28,127 bases of DNA from Chrysiogenales bacterium (GTDB lineage Bacteria; Acidobacteriota; Aminicenantia; UBA2199), in contig SPCN01000003.1 in the NCBI GenBank assembly GCA_004525465.1, positions 1 through 28,127 of the forward strand, given 5' to 3'. Below are positions 7,537 through 14,943 of this stretch, piece by piece; position 1 is the stretch's first letter, and each line of letters begins with the position of its first letter. The translations under genes were made by a program, and so were the position numbers. Below the pieces are notes generated by a model. It worked only from the letters and a program-made list of their open reading frames with translations, searched no databases and was not told the origin of the DNA.

Positions 7537-8718
7537 TCAGATCAGCCCCAATAACTTCCCGCCTTGCTTGAAACCTTTCAGGATGAAATCAAGGTCATCA
7601 TCACTGTGGGTGGCTGTAAATGAAGTCCGGATCAGGGAATCCTCTGGGGGAACCGCTGGCGCGATGACAGGATTGGTGAATACTCCATAATCACGCAAAA
7701 ACTGCCAAAGCATGAAGGTTTTTTCCACATCGTGAATAAAAACCGGAATAATGGGCGTTTCGGTGTTGCCGGTATGATAACCCATGGCCGTCAATTCCTT
7801 GTTCATGATCCGGGTGATTTCCCATAGGCGTTGGCGCCGCCATGGTTCGGCCTGAATGATTTCCAAAGCCTTGGACGCGGCCCCCAAAGCGGCCGGCGTG
7901 ATCGAGGCGGAAAAGATCAACGCCCGGGCGTGGTGCTTGACATATTGGATGATCTTGCTGTCACCGACCACAAATCCTCCCAAAGAAGCGAAAGATTTGG
8001 AAAAGGTCGTCATGATCAGGTCAACCTCATCGACCAGTCCAAAATGTTCGGCCGTGCCCCGCCCCTTTTCACCCATGACGCCGACGCCGTGGGCGTCGTC
8101 GACCATCAGCCGCGTGTGGTATTTTTTTGCCAGTTTGACGATCTGGGGCAGGTTGGAGAGATCGCCCTCCATGCTGAAAACGCCGTCCACAATGATCAGC
8201 TTGCCTTTATCTGCAGGCTGATGGGCCAGTTTGTCTTCCAGGTCCTTCATATCGTTGTGCTTGAACTTGGCGATATGGGCGTAGGACAGGCGTACCGCGT
8301 CCATGATCGAAGCATGGACCATGCGGTCCAAAATGATGATATCATTGCGGCCGGCCAAAGCCGAAATGGCACCCAGGTTGGTCTGCATGCCGGTCGAAAA
8401 GGTAAGTGCTTCCTCTTTGCCCATAAATTGGGCCAATTTATTTTCCAACTCAACATGCAAGGAGTAGGTACCGTTTAAAAACCTGGAACCGCAAGTGGAT
8501 GATCCATATTTTTCCACCGCAGCAATTGACGAAGCCTTTATCTTGGGGTCATCGAAAAGTCCAAGATAGTTGTTTGAACCGACCATGAGGATCTTTTTAC
8601 CGTTGACCCACACATGATTGCCTTCCACCTTTTCAATCTCAGTGAAATAGGGATAGAGACCGGAGCTTTTGGCTTCTTCCGCCCGGGTGAATTCGTAGCA
8701 TTTTTTAAAAACATCCAT
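7537..8718 (-). CDS. Serine palmitoyltransferase-like alpha-oxoamine synthase (PLP)
   Basis: This 393-residue enzyme belongs to the PLP-dependent alpha-oxoamine synthase family, which condenses an amino acid with an acyl thioester and releases CO2. PLP residues visible are His135 (stacking), Asp208 and His210 (DDAHG) and the Schiff-base Lys241 in TTFSKSFASLGGFV. The surroundings match bacterial serine palmitoyltransferases better than Kbl or BioF: GSRFLNGT at 77-84, KFKHNDM at 151-157, VDGVFSMEGDL at 177-187 and ETPIIPVF later on. As I recall these families, KBL and BioF carry different residues at the lysine motif. It would make 3-keto-sphinganine from serine and an acyl thioester in the cytoplasm. 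It is the first gene of the glycan operon, with a GAGGAG ribosome binding site. Substrate is inferred, and glycine or alanine remain possible. Confidence 0.8.
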   Translation of the reverse strand: MDVFKKCYEFTRAEEAKSSGLYPYFTEIEKVEGNHVWVNGKKILMVGSNNYLGLFDDPKIKASSIAAVEKYGSSTCGSRFLNGTYSLHVELENKLAQFMGKEEALTFSTGMQTNLGAISALAGRNDIIILDRMVHASIMDAVRLSYAHIAKFKHNDMKDLEDKLAHQPADKGKLIIVDGVFSMEGDLSNLPQIVKLAKKYHTRLMVDDAHGVGVMGEKGRGTAEHFGLVDEVDLIMTTFSKSFASLGGFVVGDSKIIQYVKHHARALIFSASITPAALGAASKALEIIQAEPWRRQRLWEITRIMNKELTAMGYHTGNTETPIIPVFIHDVEKTFMLWQFLRDYGVFTNPVIAPAVPPEDSLIRTSFTATHSDDDLDFILKGFKQGGKLLGLI

Positions 8719-8732
8719 GTTTCACTCCTCGT

Positions 8733-8761
8733 TTGCATATTTAAAACAGATTATATAGAAT
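8733..8761 (+). promoter_or_regulatory. Promoter of the SDR gene, predicting a leaderless mRNA
   Basis: TTGCAT (8733-8738), 17-bp spacer and TAGAAT (8756-8761). Only six bases separate the -10 from the ATG at 8768, so transcription would start at or next to the A of the start codon. No ribosome binding site is present. Confidence 0.5.
8750..8755 (-). promoter_or_regulatory. -10 box for the SPT/glycan operon
   Basis: A perfect minus-strand TATAAT lies about 30 nt before the start codon. No clear -35 box is seen at 16-18 bp, so the promoter may need an activator. The box abuts the -10 of the divergent SDR gene. Confidence 0.4.
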
Positions 8762-8767
8762 TGCCCC

Positions 8768-9739
8768 ATGAAAATACTTGTAACCGGAGGCACGGGATTC
8801 ATCGGCAGCCATCTGATCAGGGAACTGCTCAAAGATAGCCGCAACCAGGTATACGCCCTTATTCGTGATGATAGCAAATTGGCAAGCTTTGATTTTAAAA
8901 ATGATATTACCGCCATCCGCGGCGACCTGTTCCGCTCGGAACCATTTCCTGCCAATATTGAACTGGTTTTCCATCTGGCGGCTTTAACCAAGATCGTTTC
9001 TCCTCAAGAGTTCATTCACATCAATCATGAGGGCACGCTGTCACTTTTGGAAAAATTAAAACCGTTGAAAAATTTACAGAAAGTTATCCTGCTCTCTTCA
9101 CTGGCTGCAGCCGGGCCCAATCGCGAACAGCCGGTTTTACGGGAAGAAATGCCGGCCCAGCCGATCTCACTGTACGGGAAAAGCAAACTGGCCCAGGAAG
9201 GGCTTTTTTTCGAGCAGTGCCCGGCCCCCCATATCATCATCCGGGCACCGATCGTTTTCGGACCCGGCGACATGGATATGCTGGAAGCCTTCCGCATGGT
9301 CCGCAAGGGAATGATTCCCGTACTCGGCAAAAAAGAACGGTGGTATTCCGTGATATACGTAAAAGATTTAGTGCGTGGCATGATCGCTGCCGCAGCCAGC
9401 CTTTGTCAAAACGAAGTTTTTTATATCGCCAATGCGCAACCCGTTGAATGGCAGAGTTTTCTGGAAGAAGTATCCCGGCTGTTGGGAAGAAAAAAAATAA
9501 GAAAAATCGTAATCCCGGAAATTCTGGGCCGGATCCTGGCTGAACTTTCCGAAATGCGCATCCGCGCCTTTAAAAGAAAGGCCATTTTCAACCGGGATAA
9601 ATTTAATGAAATGAAATTTCCGGCCTGGGTGTGTTCGGCCGAAAAAATCGGCAATCTGCTTCATTTTCAACCCCAAATCCCCTTACTTGAAGCTTTGCAG
9701 GAAACGATCCATTGGTACCAAGAGCAAAAAATGCTATGA
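8768..9739 (+). CDS. NAD(P)-dependent epimerase/dehydratase (extended SDR)
   Basis: The 323-residue Rossmann-fold enzyme carries the nucleotide motif TGGTGFIG at residues 6-13, the structural DL at 53-54 (RGDL), HLAA at 69-72, the active-site serine in LLSSLAAAG (110-111) and the YxxxK pair Tyr136-Lys140 in LYGKSK. The C-terminal half is variable, as expected for substrate binding, and includes a hydrophobic/basic stretch around 245-275. It could act on a nucleotide sugar of the neighbouring glycan operon. It could also reduce a keto-sphingoid or ceramide intermediate, since an SDR of this class (CerR) has that role in Caulobacter. Divergent promoters shared with the SPT-like gene support a common pathway. 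Substrate is unresolved. Confidence 0.85.
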   Translation: MKILVTGGTGFIGSHLIRELLKDSRNQVYALIRDDSKLASFDFKNDITAIRGDLFRSEPFPANIELVFHLAALTKIVSPQEFIHINHEGTLSLLEKLKPLKNLQKVILLSSLAAAGPNREQPVLREEMPAQPISLYGKSKLAQEGLFFEQCPAPHIIIRAPIVFGPGDMDMLEAFRMVRKGMIPVLGKKERWYSVIYVKDLVRGMIAAAASLCQNEVFYIANAQPVEWQSFLEEVSRLLGRKKIRKIVIPEILGRILAELSEMRIRAFKRKAIFNRDKFNEMKFPAWVCSAEKIGNLLHFQPQIPLLEALQETIHWYQEQKML

Positions 9740-9746
9740 CCGGGCT

Positions 9747-10223
9747 TCATTTTTTCTTGATTTTATAATTCCGGCGGGAAAAAAAATTGGCTGTGAATTT
9801 CTGGGTGGTTTTCACAGACCAGTTATCCTGAAAGAGCATAGTAAAAATCACTTCACCGCTGACGGTCAGACTGCCGATCAAGGCGCTTTCATTTAATTTG
9901 AAAGGGACTTCGATCTCTTTTTGCGGATCCAAAAAAATCCCCTCCTTTTCCTGGGTGGTCGGCAGGTTCAATTCCGAACCGGCAAAAAATATTTTTGAAA
10001 AGGACAGGCTTTCATTTTCGTCCAAGCGGATCATGAACTCAGGATTGGCGGATATCTTGATGCCACTGCGCACATCGATTTTGATCTTCAGCAGCCCATC
10101 ATTGCCCTGAAGGATCGACCGAGGAGAAACCGTGCACTCGATCTTTAAAAAATCATCCTGGCATAATACATTGGAGAAAAACAAAAACAAGCAAATTATT
10201 AATAATACGCCATGTTTGGTCAT
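9747..10223 (-). CDS. Small exported protein, DsbD N-terminal-domain-like
   Basis: A 158-residue protein with a clear signal peptide (basic MTKH, hydrophobic about 5-18, cleavage near residue 21). The mature part is predicted to be all-beta, with SPRSILQGNDGLLKIKIDV, then GIKISANPEF and a C-terminal GSLTVSGEVIFTMLFQD. The order resembles the immunoglobulin-like N-terminal domain of DsbD-type thiol:disulfide proteins, where 'g.hi..np' is followed by similar strands. No CxxC pair is present: one cysteine lies in the signal peptide and one in the mature region, so it is not a redox enzyme by itself. The gene is convergent with the SDR gene, with 7 nt between stops. It has a strong promoter of its own. 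The family assignment is tentative. Confidence 0.55.
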   Translation of the reverse strand: MTKHGVLLIICLFLFFSNVLCQDDFLKIECTVSPRSILQGNDGLLKIKIDVRSGIKISANPEFMIRLDENESLSFSKIFFAGSELNLPTTQEKEGIFLDPQKEIEVPFKLNESALIGSLTVSGEVIFTMLFQDNWSVKTTQKFTANFFSRRNYKIKKK

Positions 10224-10237
10224 CTTGCCTTAACGTG

Positions 10238-10266
10238 AATATACTATATTTCAGCCAAACTGTCAA
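10238..10266 (-). promoter_or_regulatory. Strong sigma-70-like promoter for the exported protein gene
   Basis: Minus-strand TTGACA (10261-10266), 17-bp spacer and TATATT (10238-10243), 15 nt before the ATG at 10223, with AAGG as a ribosome binding site. Confidence 0.65.
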
Positions 10267-10311
10267 CCTGTCCCGCCCCGCAAGCATGTTCCCGGTTGAA
10301 TTCCGGAGCAA

Positions 10312-10719
10312 TCAGTGTTTGCGAACTTTGTTGGTGAGAATATCATGGAGAGATACCGGCAAAAAAAATTTTTCGATGGTTTTTTCAAGCATTTCCCAGA
10401 CTTGTTTGGCCAAACAGGAGTCCCTTAATTCACATTTTTTGCCAAGCAGGCAATCAGCTAGCGATATCCGTTCATTGAAAGCGTCCATCAGCATCAGCAA
10501 AGTTATTTCTTCGGGCTTTTTATTCAACGCATAACCCCCGTAAATGCCCTGTACGCTTTTGATCAATCCGGCTTTTTCGAGCGGACCAGCCAATTTCCTG
10601 AGGTACTTCGGGGATACGCGCATGTCTTTTCCCAATCGGGTCGTATTCATTAGCTTACCGCTCTGGCCAATGGCGATCAACATGCGCAAACCATAACGGA
10701 TCTTGGTATTGACTTTCAT
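10312..10719 (-). CDS. Rrf2-family transcriptional regulator (Fe-S type)
   Basis: The 135-residue winged-helix DNA-binding protein starts MKVNTKIRYGLRML, the usual Rrf2 opening, and continues with a helix-turn-helix (about 24-50) and wing SVQGIYGGYAL (55-65). Three cysteines, Cys90, Cys96 and Cys102, are spaced C-X5-C-X5-C exactly as in the [2Fe-2S]-binding IscR subgroup, so it probably senses Fe-S status, iron, oxygen or NO. I place the start at 10719 because it gives the family N-terminus; longer in-frame starts add 4-12 residues. No iscS/iscU genes lie nearby. Its targets could be its own promoter or the exported-protein gene just downstream. Confidence 0.9.
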   Translation of the reverse strand: MKVNTKIRYGLRMLIAIGQSGKLMNTTRLGKDMRVSPKYLRKLAGPLEKAGLIKSVQGIYGGYALNKKPEEITLLMLMDAFNERISLADCLLGKKCELRDSCLAKQVWEMLEKTIEKFFLPVSLHDILTNKVRKH

Positions 10720-10726
10720 GCCTAAA

Positions 10727-10755
10727 AACATAACCTTTTTAGTATGATCTGTCAA
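10727..10755 (-). promoter_or_regulatory. Promoter of the Rrf2 gene, possibly leaderless
   Basis: Minus-strand TTGACA (10750-10755), 17-bp spacer and TATGTT (10727-10732). Seven bases separate the -10 from the ATG at 10719. Confidence 0.45.
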
Positions 10756-10776
10756 ATTTAAAATAATGAAATAAAA

Positions 10777-10813
10777 AAAAACCCCTTGTTTTTCGGGAAA
10801 ACAAGGGGTTTTT
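10777..10813. terminator. Strong bidirectional intrinsic terminator
   Basis: A perfect 16-bp stem (10777-10792 with 10798-10813, loop TCGGG) has A-runs on one side and T-runs on the other. It sits 4 nt after the stop of the minus-strand TPR lipoprotein gene, which it probably terminates, isolating the Rrf2 gene. Confidence 0.9.
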
Positions 10814-10817
10814 ATAA

Positions 10818-11813
10818 TTATTTATCTTTGGTCAGGTCTTTCATGAATTGTTCGCTGGCCAATTTGCGCTTGCGAAGCTCCTGGAACTTGTTGATCATGA
10901 CAGTGTATTCCTTGTCATACTTGGCCTGGTTCAAAGGCTCGGCGACGACTTTCTGTTTGTAAAGCAAGCCCATGTAGGCCCAGGGATCGGGGAAATTGGG
11001 GGAAAGTTCGGTGGATTTCCTCAAGTTTTCGAACCCTTTGTCGACAACCTGGATGCGCTCGACCGAGCCCATGACATCAGGCGGGGTTTGGTAGCTTTTG
11101 TTCCAGCATACCACTCCCAGGCGATAATAGGCGTCTGCCAGGAGAATGCTTTTCTCCTTTTCATCGAGATCGGATTCGCTGATTTTCGTGATCCTCAATT
11201 CGTGGTTTCGAATGGCATCGTCCCATTTTCGTTTATCCTGGAAAAAACCGGCCAGATAAAGATAGCCTTCGGGATCGCTGGGATTCAAAGCAATCCTTTT
11301 TTCATACATCTCAATGGCTTTGTCATACTTGCCGTTATTGTTGTAAAAACCGGCCAGGTTGTAATACGAAACAGGATCGTCAGGAGTGAATTTCTGCACT
11401 TGCAGGTAATACTTCTCAGCAAGATCAAAATTTCTCATTTTGTCGTTGATGTCACCCAGGGCCTGAACGATGTCTTTGTTTTCCGGATTCAGTTCCAAAG
11501 CTTTCTGAAGGTAGTCGGTGGCCTTTCTGCCGTATTCCATGTTTTTTTCCGAATCATCACCAGGCCTGTAAACCATAATGCAACTGGAACCGATATAATA
11601 AAAAGCGGCTTTCAGATTGGGATTAAGCTGTAGGGCAGCCTCGTATTCAGTGATCGCTTTTTTAAATTTTTCCTCGCCATAGTATCTGTTGCCTGTTTTA
11701 AAATGCTTGTTGGCTTTCAAATTGGATATTTTCAATTTGTCGCACGCAGTGAAACTGGTAATGATCAAGGTGGTCAAAAACATTATGAGCAGGCCCGACC
11801 ATAGTTTTTTCAT
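10818..11813 (-). CDS. TPR-repeat lipoprotein
   Basis: A 331-residue exported protein with a lipoprotein-type signal (basic MKK, hydrophobic about 7-20, then FTAC with Cys24 as lipidation site; the -3 residue is Phe, which is atypical). The mature part is built of tetratricopeptide repeats. Examples are NRYYGEEKFKKAITEYEAAL at about 42-61, MRNFDLAEKYYLQVQKFTPD and NNNGKYDKAIEMYEKRIALN in the middle, and a more divergent set near the C-terminus. TPR lipoproteins usually act as periplasmic or outer-membrane-associated scaffolds. No enzyme domain is seen and the partner is unknown. It has a perfect AGGAGG ribosome binding site, a strong promoter and a strong terminator, so it is monocistronic and probably well expressed. 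Confidence 0.85.
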   Translation of the reverse strand: MKKLWSGLLIMFLTTLIITSFTACDKLKISNLKANKHFKTGNRYYGEEKFKKAITEYEAALQLNPNLKAAFYYIGSSCIMVYRPGDDSEKNMEYGRKATDYLQKALELNPENKDIVQALGDINDKMRNFDLAEKYYLQVQKFTPDDPVSYYNLAGFYNNNGKYDKAIEMYEKRIALNPSDPEGYLYLAGFFQDKRKWDDAIRNHELRITKISESDLDEKEKSILLADAYYRLGVVCWNKSYQTPPDVMGSVERIQVVDKGFENLRKSTELSPNFPDPWAYMGLLYKQKVVAEPLNQAKYDKEYTVMINKFQELRKRKLASEQFMKDLTKDK

Positions 11814-11836
11814 GAAAACCTCCTAAACAAGATAAC

Positions 11837-11865
11837 TTTATAATTTAATATTGAGAAAAAGTCAA
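11837..11865 (-). promoter_or_regulatory. Strong promoter for the TPR lipoprotein
   Basis: Minus-strand TTGACT (11860-11865), 17-bp spacer and TATAAA (11837-11842), 23 nt before the start codon at 11813. Confidence 0.65.
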
Positions 11866-11892
11866 GTCGTTGAGGTTGTTTTTTTGGTGATT

Positions 11893-12294
11893 TCATTTTA
11901 CCCGGTAGAACCAAAACAAAAAAAGCCACAGATCATGGATATAGGGGATCGCTTTGTTGTTCAGGAAAATTTTCGTGGTTTCATGATCTTTGACCAGTTC
12001 AAAGAGGTTGAAAAGGTCCTCGACCTCGGCCGGATAGAAACTGGCGTAAGCTTTATAAAAATCACCTTCGCCTTCCTCCATGAAATACTTGTTTTTTCTG
12101 GCCAGTTCCAGGGCTTTTTCAAAATTCTTTGAAAAGCGTTTTTGAAAACGGATTGTGATCTTGAATTCCCGGTTTGATTTGCGGGGATTCAGAATATTCT
12201 GCAGTTTTTCTTCCTGAATTTGCTGTCGGGCATCCATGGCCGGATTATAATACAGCCTGCCGCTTAAGTAAAGCCGGCAAGCTTTGTATTCCAT
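11893..12294 (-). CDS. Conserved-looking hypothetical protein
   Basis: I do not recognise this 133-residue protein. It is rich in charged and aromatic residues, has no signal peptide or membrane segment, and ends with an aromatic stretch LWLFLFWFYRVK at about 122-133. The centre (residues 45-75) is a basic, lysine/arginine-rich helix, followed by an acidic segment EEGEGDF. The ATG at 12294 has AAGG directly before it, too close for a normal ribosome binding site, so the true start could be the methionine at residue 20 (12237). It lies just upstream of the TPR lipoprotein promoter, on the same strand, and beside the GC-rich catabolic block. Confidence 0.5.
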   Translation of the reverse strand: MEYKACRLYLSGRLYYNPAMDARQQIQEEKLQNILNPRKSNREFKITIRFQKRFSKNFEKALELARKNKYFMEEGEGDFYKAYASFYPAEVEDLFNLFELVKDHETTKIFLNNKAIPYIHDLWLFLFWFYRVK

Positions 12295-12425
12295 CCTTGA
12301 GAAATCAGTCTTTTCCTTTTTAAGTATAATTGCCCTTAGCGGCCAGCATTTTCTCTCATGTAACGCTGTGGCTCTCGGGTTTGTTCAAATTTTTTTCAGC
12401 GCACAGTTATCGAGGGGAAGGGTGA

Positions 12426-13733
12426 TCAACGCATCTTCAGGCGGGATACTGCGCTGCCAAGCGCCAGGAGTTCTTCATCATGACCAAAATTGGCGGCAAT
12501 CTGGAGCCCAAGGGGCATCCCTTCTGCGGACGATCCAAATGGAATCGAGAGCGTTGGTACTCCTGCGTGAGTCCAGGGCAGGTTCATGATGGGGCTCCCC
12601 GTGGCAACCAATCCCAAGGGTGCGGGGCCGGGAGCGGAAGGTGAAATCCAGTAATTCGCACCGACTGCAGCCAATAATTTTTTGAGCTCGGTCCGCAACC
12701 GCAGGCACCCGGCACGGTCGCGCTCGAGTTGGGCGTTATCGAACCCTTGACCCATGCGGATAAGATCCGCGGTCGTTTCGGAGTATAGGTTTTCATATGC
12801 CCCGAACCATGAAGCGTGGATCCGGGCGATTTCGCAGGCAGCGATCCGTTGATGACGGTCGTTGATATCGACGATATCGCGGAAAGCTTTTGCTCGGATG
12901 ACGTGGAAGCCTCCGTGACGCAGCGCTTCGACGGTATCGTAAAAAACCGACAGGGCCGCGGCTCCCGCTTGCTCAAGATACGGCCCTTCTGGTATAGCCA
13001 ATATGGGATTCCCTGATGACTTCCTGGGAATTCCACAGTTCCGCTTGGATATTAAAAACGGAGCGGCAAGGGCCATATCTTCGGCAGTAGAAGAAAAAAG
13101 CCCTACATGATCGAGCGACGGCGAAAAAGCCACAACACCTGTGTTCAGCGAGCGGCCAAAGGATGGCTTGAACCCGGTGACGCCGCAGAATGCTGCCGGG
13201 CGGGATATGGAGCCTATCGTCTGGGTGCCCAGGGCAAGGGGACAAAAACCAGCGGCCACGGCTGCCGCGGAACCCGAGCTGGAACCTCCAGGCGTGCGGT
13301 TGGTATCCCAGGGATTTGTCGTGGTTGCGGGAGAAAAATATGCGAACTCGGTGCATGCGGTCTTACCCAGCACCAGGCAACCCGCCAGTTTTAGAGCCGT
13401 CACCGCGGCTGCTTCAGGCATTGCGAACAATTCGGGCGGAAGTCGGGAACCGGCCCTGGTCGCGAAGCCGGCAACCGAAAAAAGATCTTTCACTCCAAGC
13501 AGGGCTCCGAACAACGGCGGGCGGGATTCGGGATCAGGATAACAGGCCTGAAGAGCGCGCGCCTCGGCGAGAAGCCTCTTTTTACGGTTTTCTTCCGGGA
13601 CAAGAGCCAATATTTCCGGTTCTGCGACATCGATGAGTTCGCATGTTTCAATAATATGATTTATTAGCTTCCTTTTCCCCGATTTGAGTTCCGCTGTAAA
13701 TTCCCTGAGGCTAAGCGGCGAGAAAAAAAACAT
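12426..13733 (-). CDS. Amidase signature family hydrolase
   Basis: This 435-residue serine amidase hydrolyses a carboxamide to acid plus ammonia. The Ser-cisSer-Lys triad is visible: Lys82 in GVKDLF, the cis-serine in GGSSSGSAA (149-157) and the nucleophile Ser175 in TQTIGSISRPA, which differs from the usual TDTGGSIR.PA by D-to-Q and R-to-S changes. GKTACTEFAY at 123-132 is the usual flank. I use the ATG at 13733, 1 nt after the previous stop; a GTG at 13751 would add six residues. It is the last gene of the catabolic block and would remove ammonia from an open-chain intermediate. GatA is unlikely, as no gatC or gatB lies nearby. The precise substrate is unknown. Confidence 0.88.
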   Translation of the reverse strand: MFFFSPLSLREFTAELKSGKRKLINHIIETCELIDVAEPEILALVPEENRKKRLLAEARALQACYPDPESRPPLFGALLGVKDLFSVAGFATRAGSRLPPELFAMPEAAAVTALKLAGCLVLGKTACTEFAYFSPATTTNPWDTNRTPGGSSSGSAAAVAAGFCPLALGTQTIGSISRPAAFCGVTGFKPSFGRSLNTGVVAFSPSLDHVGLFSSTAEDMALAAPFLISKRNCGIPRKSSGNPILAIPEGPYLEQAGAAALSVFYDTVEALRHGGFHVIRAKAFRDIVDINDRHQRIAACEIARIHASWFGAYENLYSETTADLIRMGQGFDNAQLERDRAGCLRLRTELKKLLAAVGANYWISPSAPGPAPLGLVATGSPIMNLPWTHAGVPTLSIPFGSSAEGMPLGLQIAANFGHDEELLALGSAVSRLKMR

Positions 13734-13734
13734 C

Positions 13735-14925
13735 CTACAGGACGCCTTCACTTTTGAGTCGTTCTATCTCCTCGTCCTCCAGGCCGAGTAGCGAACGAAG
13801 CAACTTGTCCGTGTGTTCCCCGATTTCCGGGGCCGGTGGACGGTCGGGGCATTCCGGGATGCTTTCCATCTTAATCGGATTCCCCGGAATGATGATTTTC
13901 CCGGCAACCGGGTCATCCACGGTTACGAACATATTACGAGCCTTGAGCTGCCTGTCTTCCAACACCTTGTCTATGGTATTGACCGGAGCGCAGGGCACGC
14001 CCGCGGTTTCGAGAAGGGCGAGCCATTCCTTCAATTGCTTAACCGCGAACATTTTTCCCAGCTCGGCTTCCAGTCCTGATATGTTCATGGTACGGTCCCC
14101 GTTGCTGGAGTACCGGGGATCCACTGCGAGGTCTGGCCTCTTTATAGCCGCGCAGAATGTGTTCCAGAGAGCGTCATTACCTACGGCGACAACAAACCAG
14201 CCATCGCTGGCCTGGAAGGCCTGGAATGGGGTAATCGTCGGATGACGCGTGCCCAAGGGGGCGGGCGGTTTCCCCTCTACCTGATAGCGGACAAGGGCGT
14301 TCTCCAGGATCGCCAGCTGGCAGTCCAGCATGGAGACATCCACCTTTTGGCCTTTCCCCGTTTTTTCCCTCTGGTAAAGAGCACTGACGATCCCGGTAGA
14401 GGTAAAAATCGCAGCAGTGATATCTCCCATGGAGAGTCCCACGCGCGTGGGAGGAGAATCAGGCCAACCAGTTATGCTCATGACCCCACCCATGGCTTGC
14501 ACGAGGATGTCGTAGGCGGGGCGCAGCGAATCCGGGCCCGTGTGGCCGAAGCCGGAAACCGCGGCGTATATAAGGGCGGGATTATCCTTCTGCAGGACAT
14601 CCCAACCCAGCCCCAGTTTCTCCATGGTGCCCGGCCGGAAATTCTCGACCAGCACATCGCACTTTTTCGCGAGGTCGCGAAGCAGCTTCTTGCCGGCTCC
14701 GGTCTTGAGATTGATCGCAACGCTTTCCTTACCCCGGTTCACGTTCAGAAAATACAGGCTTTTCCCATTCTTAAAGGGACCGAAGCTGCGCGAATCATCA
14801 CCCGTAAGCGGGACTTCGATCTTTACAATTTCCGCCCCGAGGTCCGAAAGCATCATCGTGCAATAGGGGCCGGCCAGCACCCGGGTAAGGTCGAGGACAC
14901 GTACTCCGGCTAAGGGTTTTTGCAT
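13735..14925 (-). CDS. Class III CoA-transferase (CaiB/BaiF family)
   Basis: The 396-residue enzyme moves CoA between carboxylic acids through an aspartyl-CoA intermediate. Typical features are LAGVRVLDLTRVLAGPYCTMMLSDLGAEIVKIE at the N-terminus, NRGKESVAINLK at 63-74, ENFRPGTMEKLGLG at 94-107 and the catalytic Asp168 in GLSMGDITAA. The C-terminus has the usual 'ApvntidkvledrqlkaR.m' segment. It would activate a carboxylate product of the ring-opening pathway as a CoA thioester in the cytoplasm. A GGAGA ribosome binding site precedes the ATG at 14925. It follows the cyclase gene by 18 nt, within one operon. Donor and acceptor acids cannot be read from sequence; formyl-CoA transferase is one alternative. 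Confidence 0.93.
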   Translation of the reverse strand: MQKPLAGVRVLDLTRVLAGPYCTMMLSDLGAEIVKIEVPLTGDDSRSFGPFKNGKSLYFLNVNRGKESVAINLKTGAGKKLLRDLAKKCDVLVENFRPGTMEKLGLGWDVLQKDNPALIYAAVSGFGHTGPDSLRPAYDILVQAMGGVMSITGWPDSPPTRVGLSMGDITAAIFTSTGIVSALYQREKTGKGQKVDVSMLDCQLAILENALVRYQVEGKPPAPLGTRHPTITPFQAFQASDGWFVVAVGNDALWNTFCAAIKRPDLAVDPRYSSNGDRTMNISGLEAELGKMFAVKQLKEWLALLETAGVPCAPVNTIDKVLEDRQLKARNMFVTVDDPVAGKIIIPGNPIKMESIPECPDRPPAPEIGEHTDKLLRSLLGLEDEEIERLKSEGVL

Positions 14926-14943
14926 GCATGTCTCCTGGTCTTT

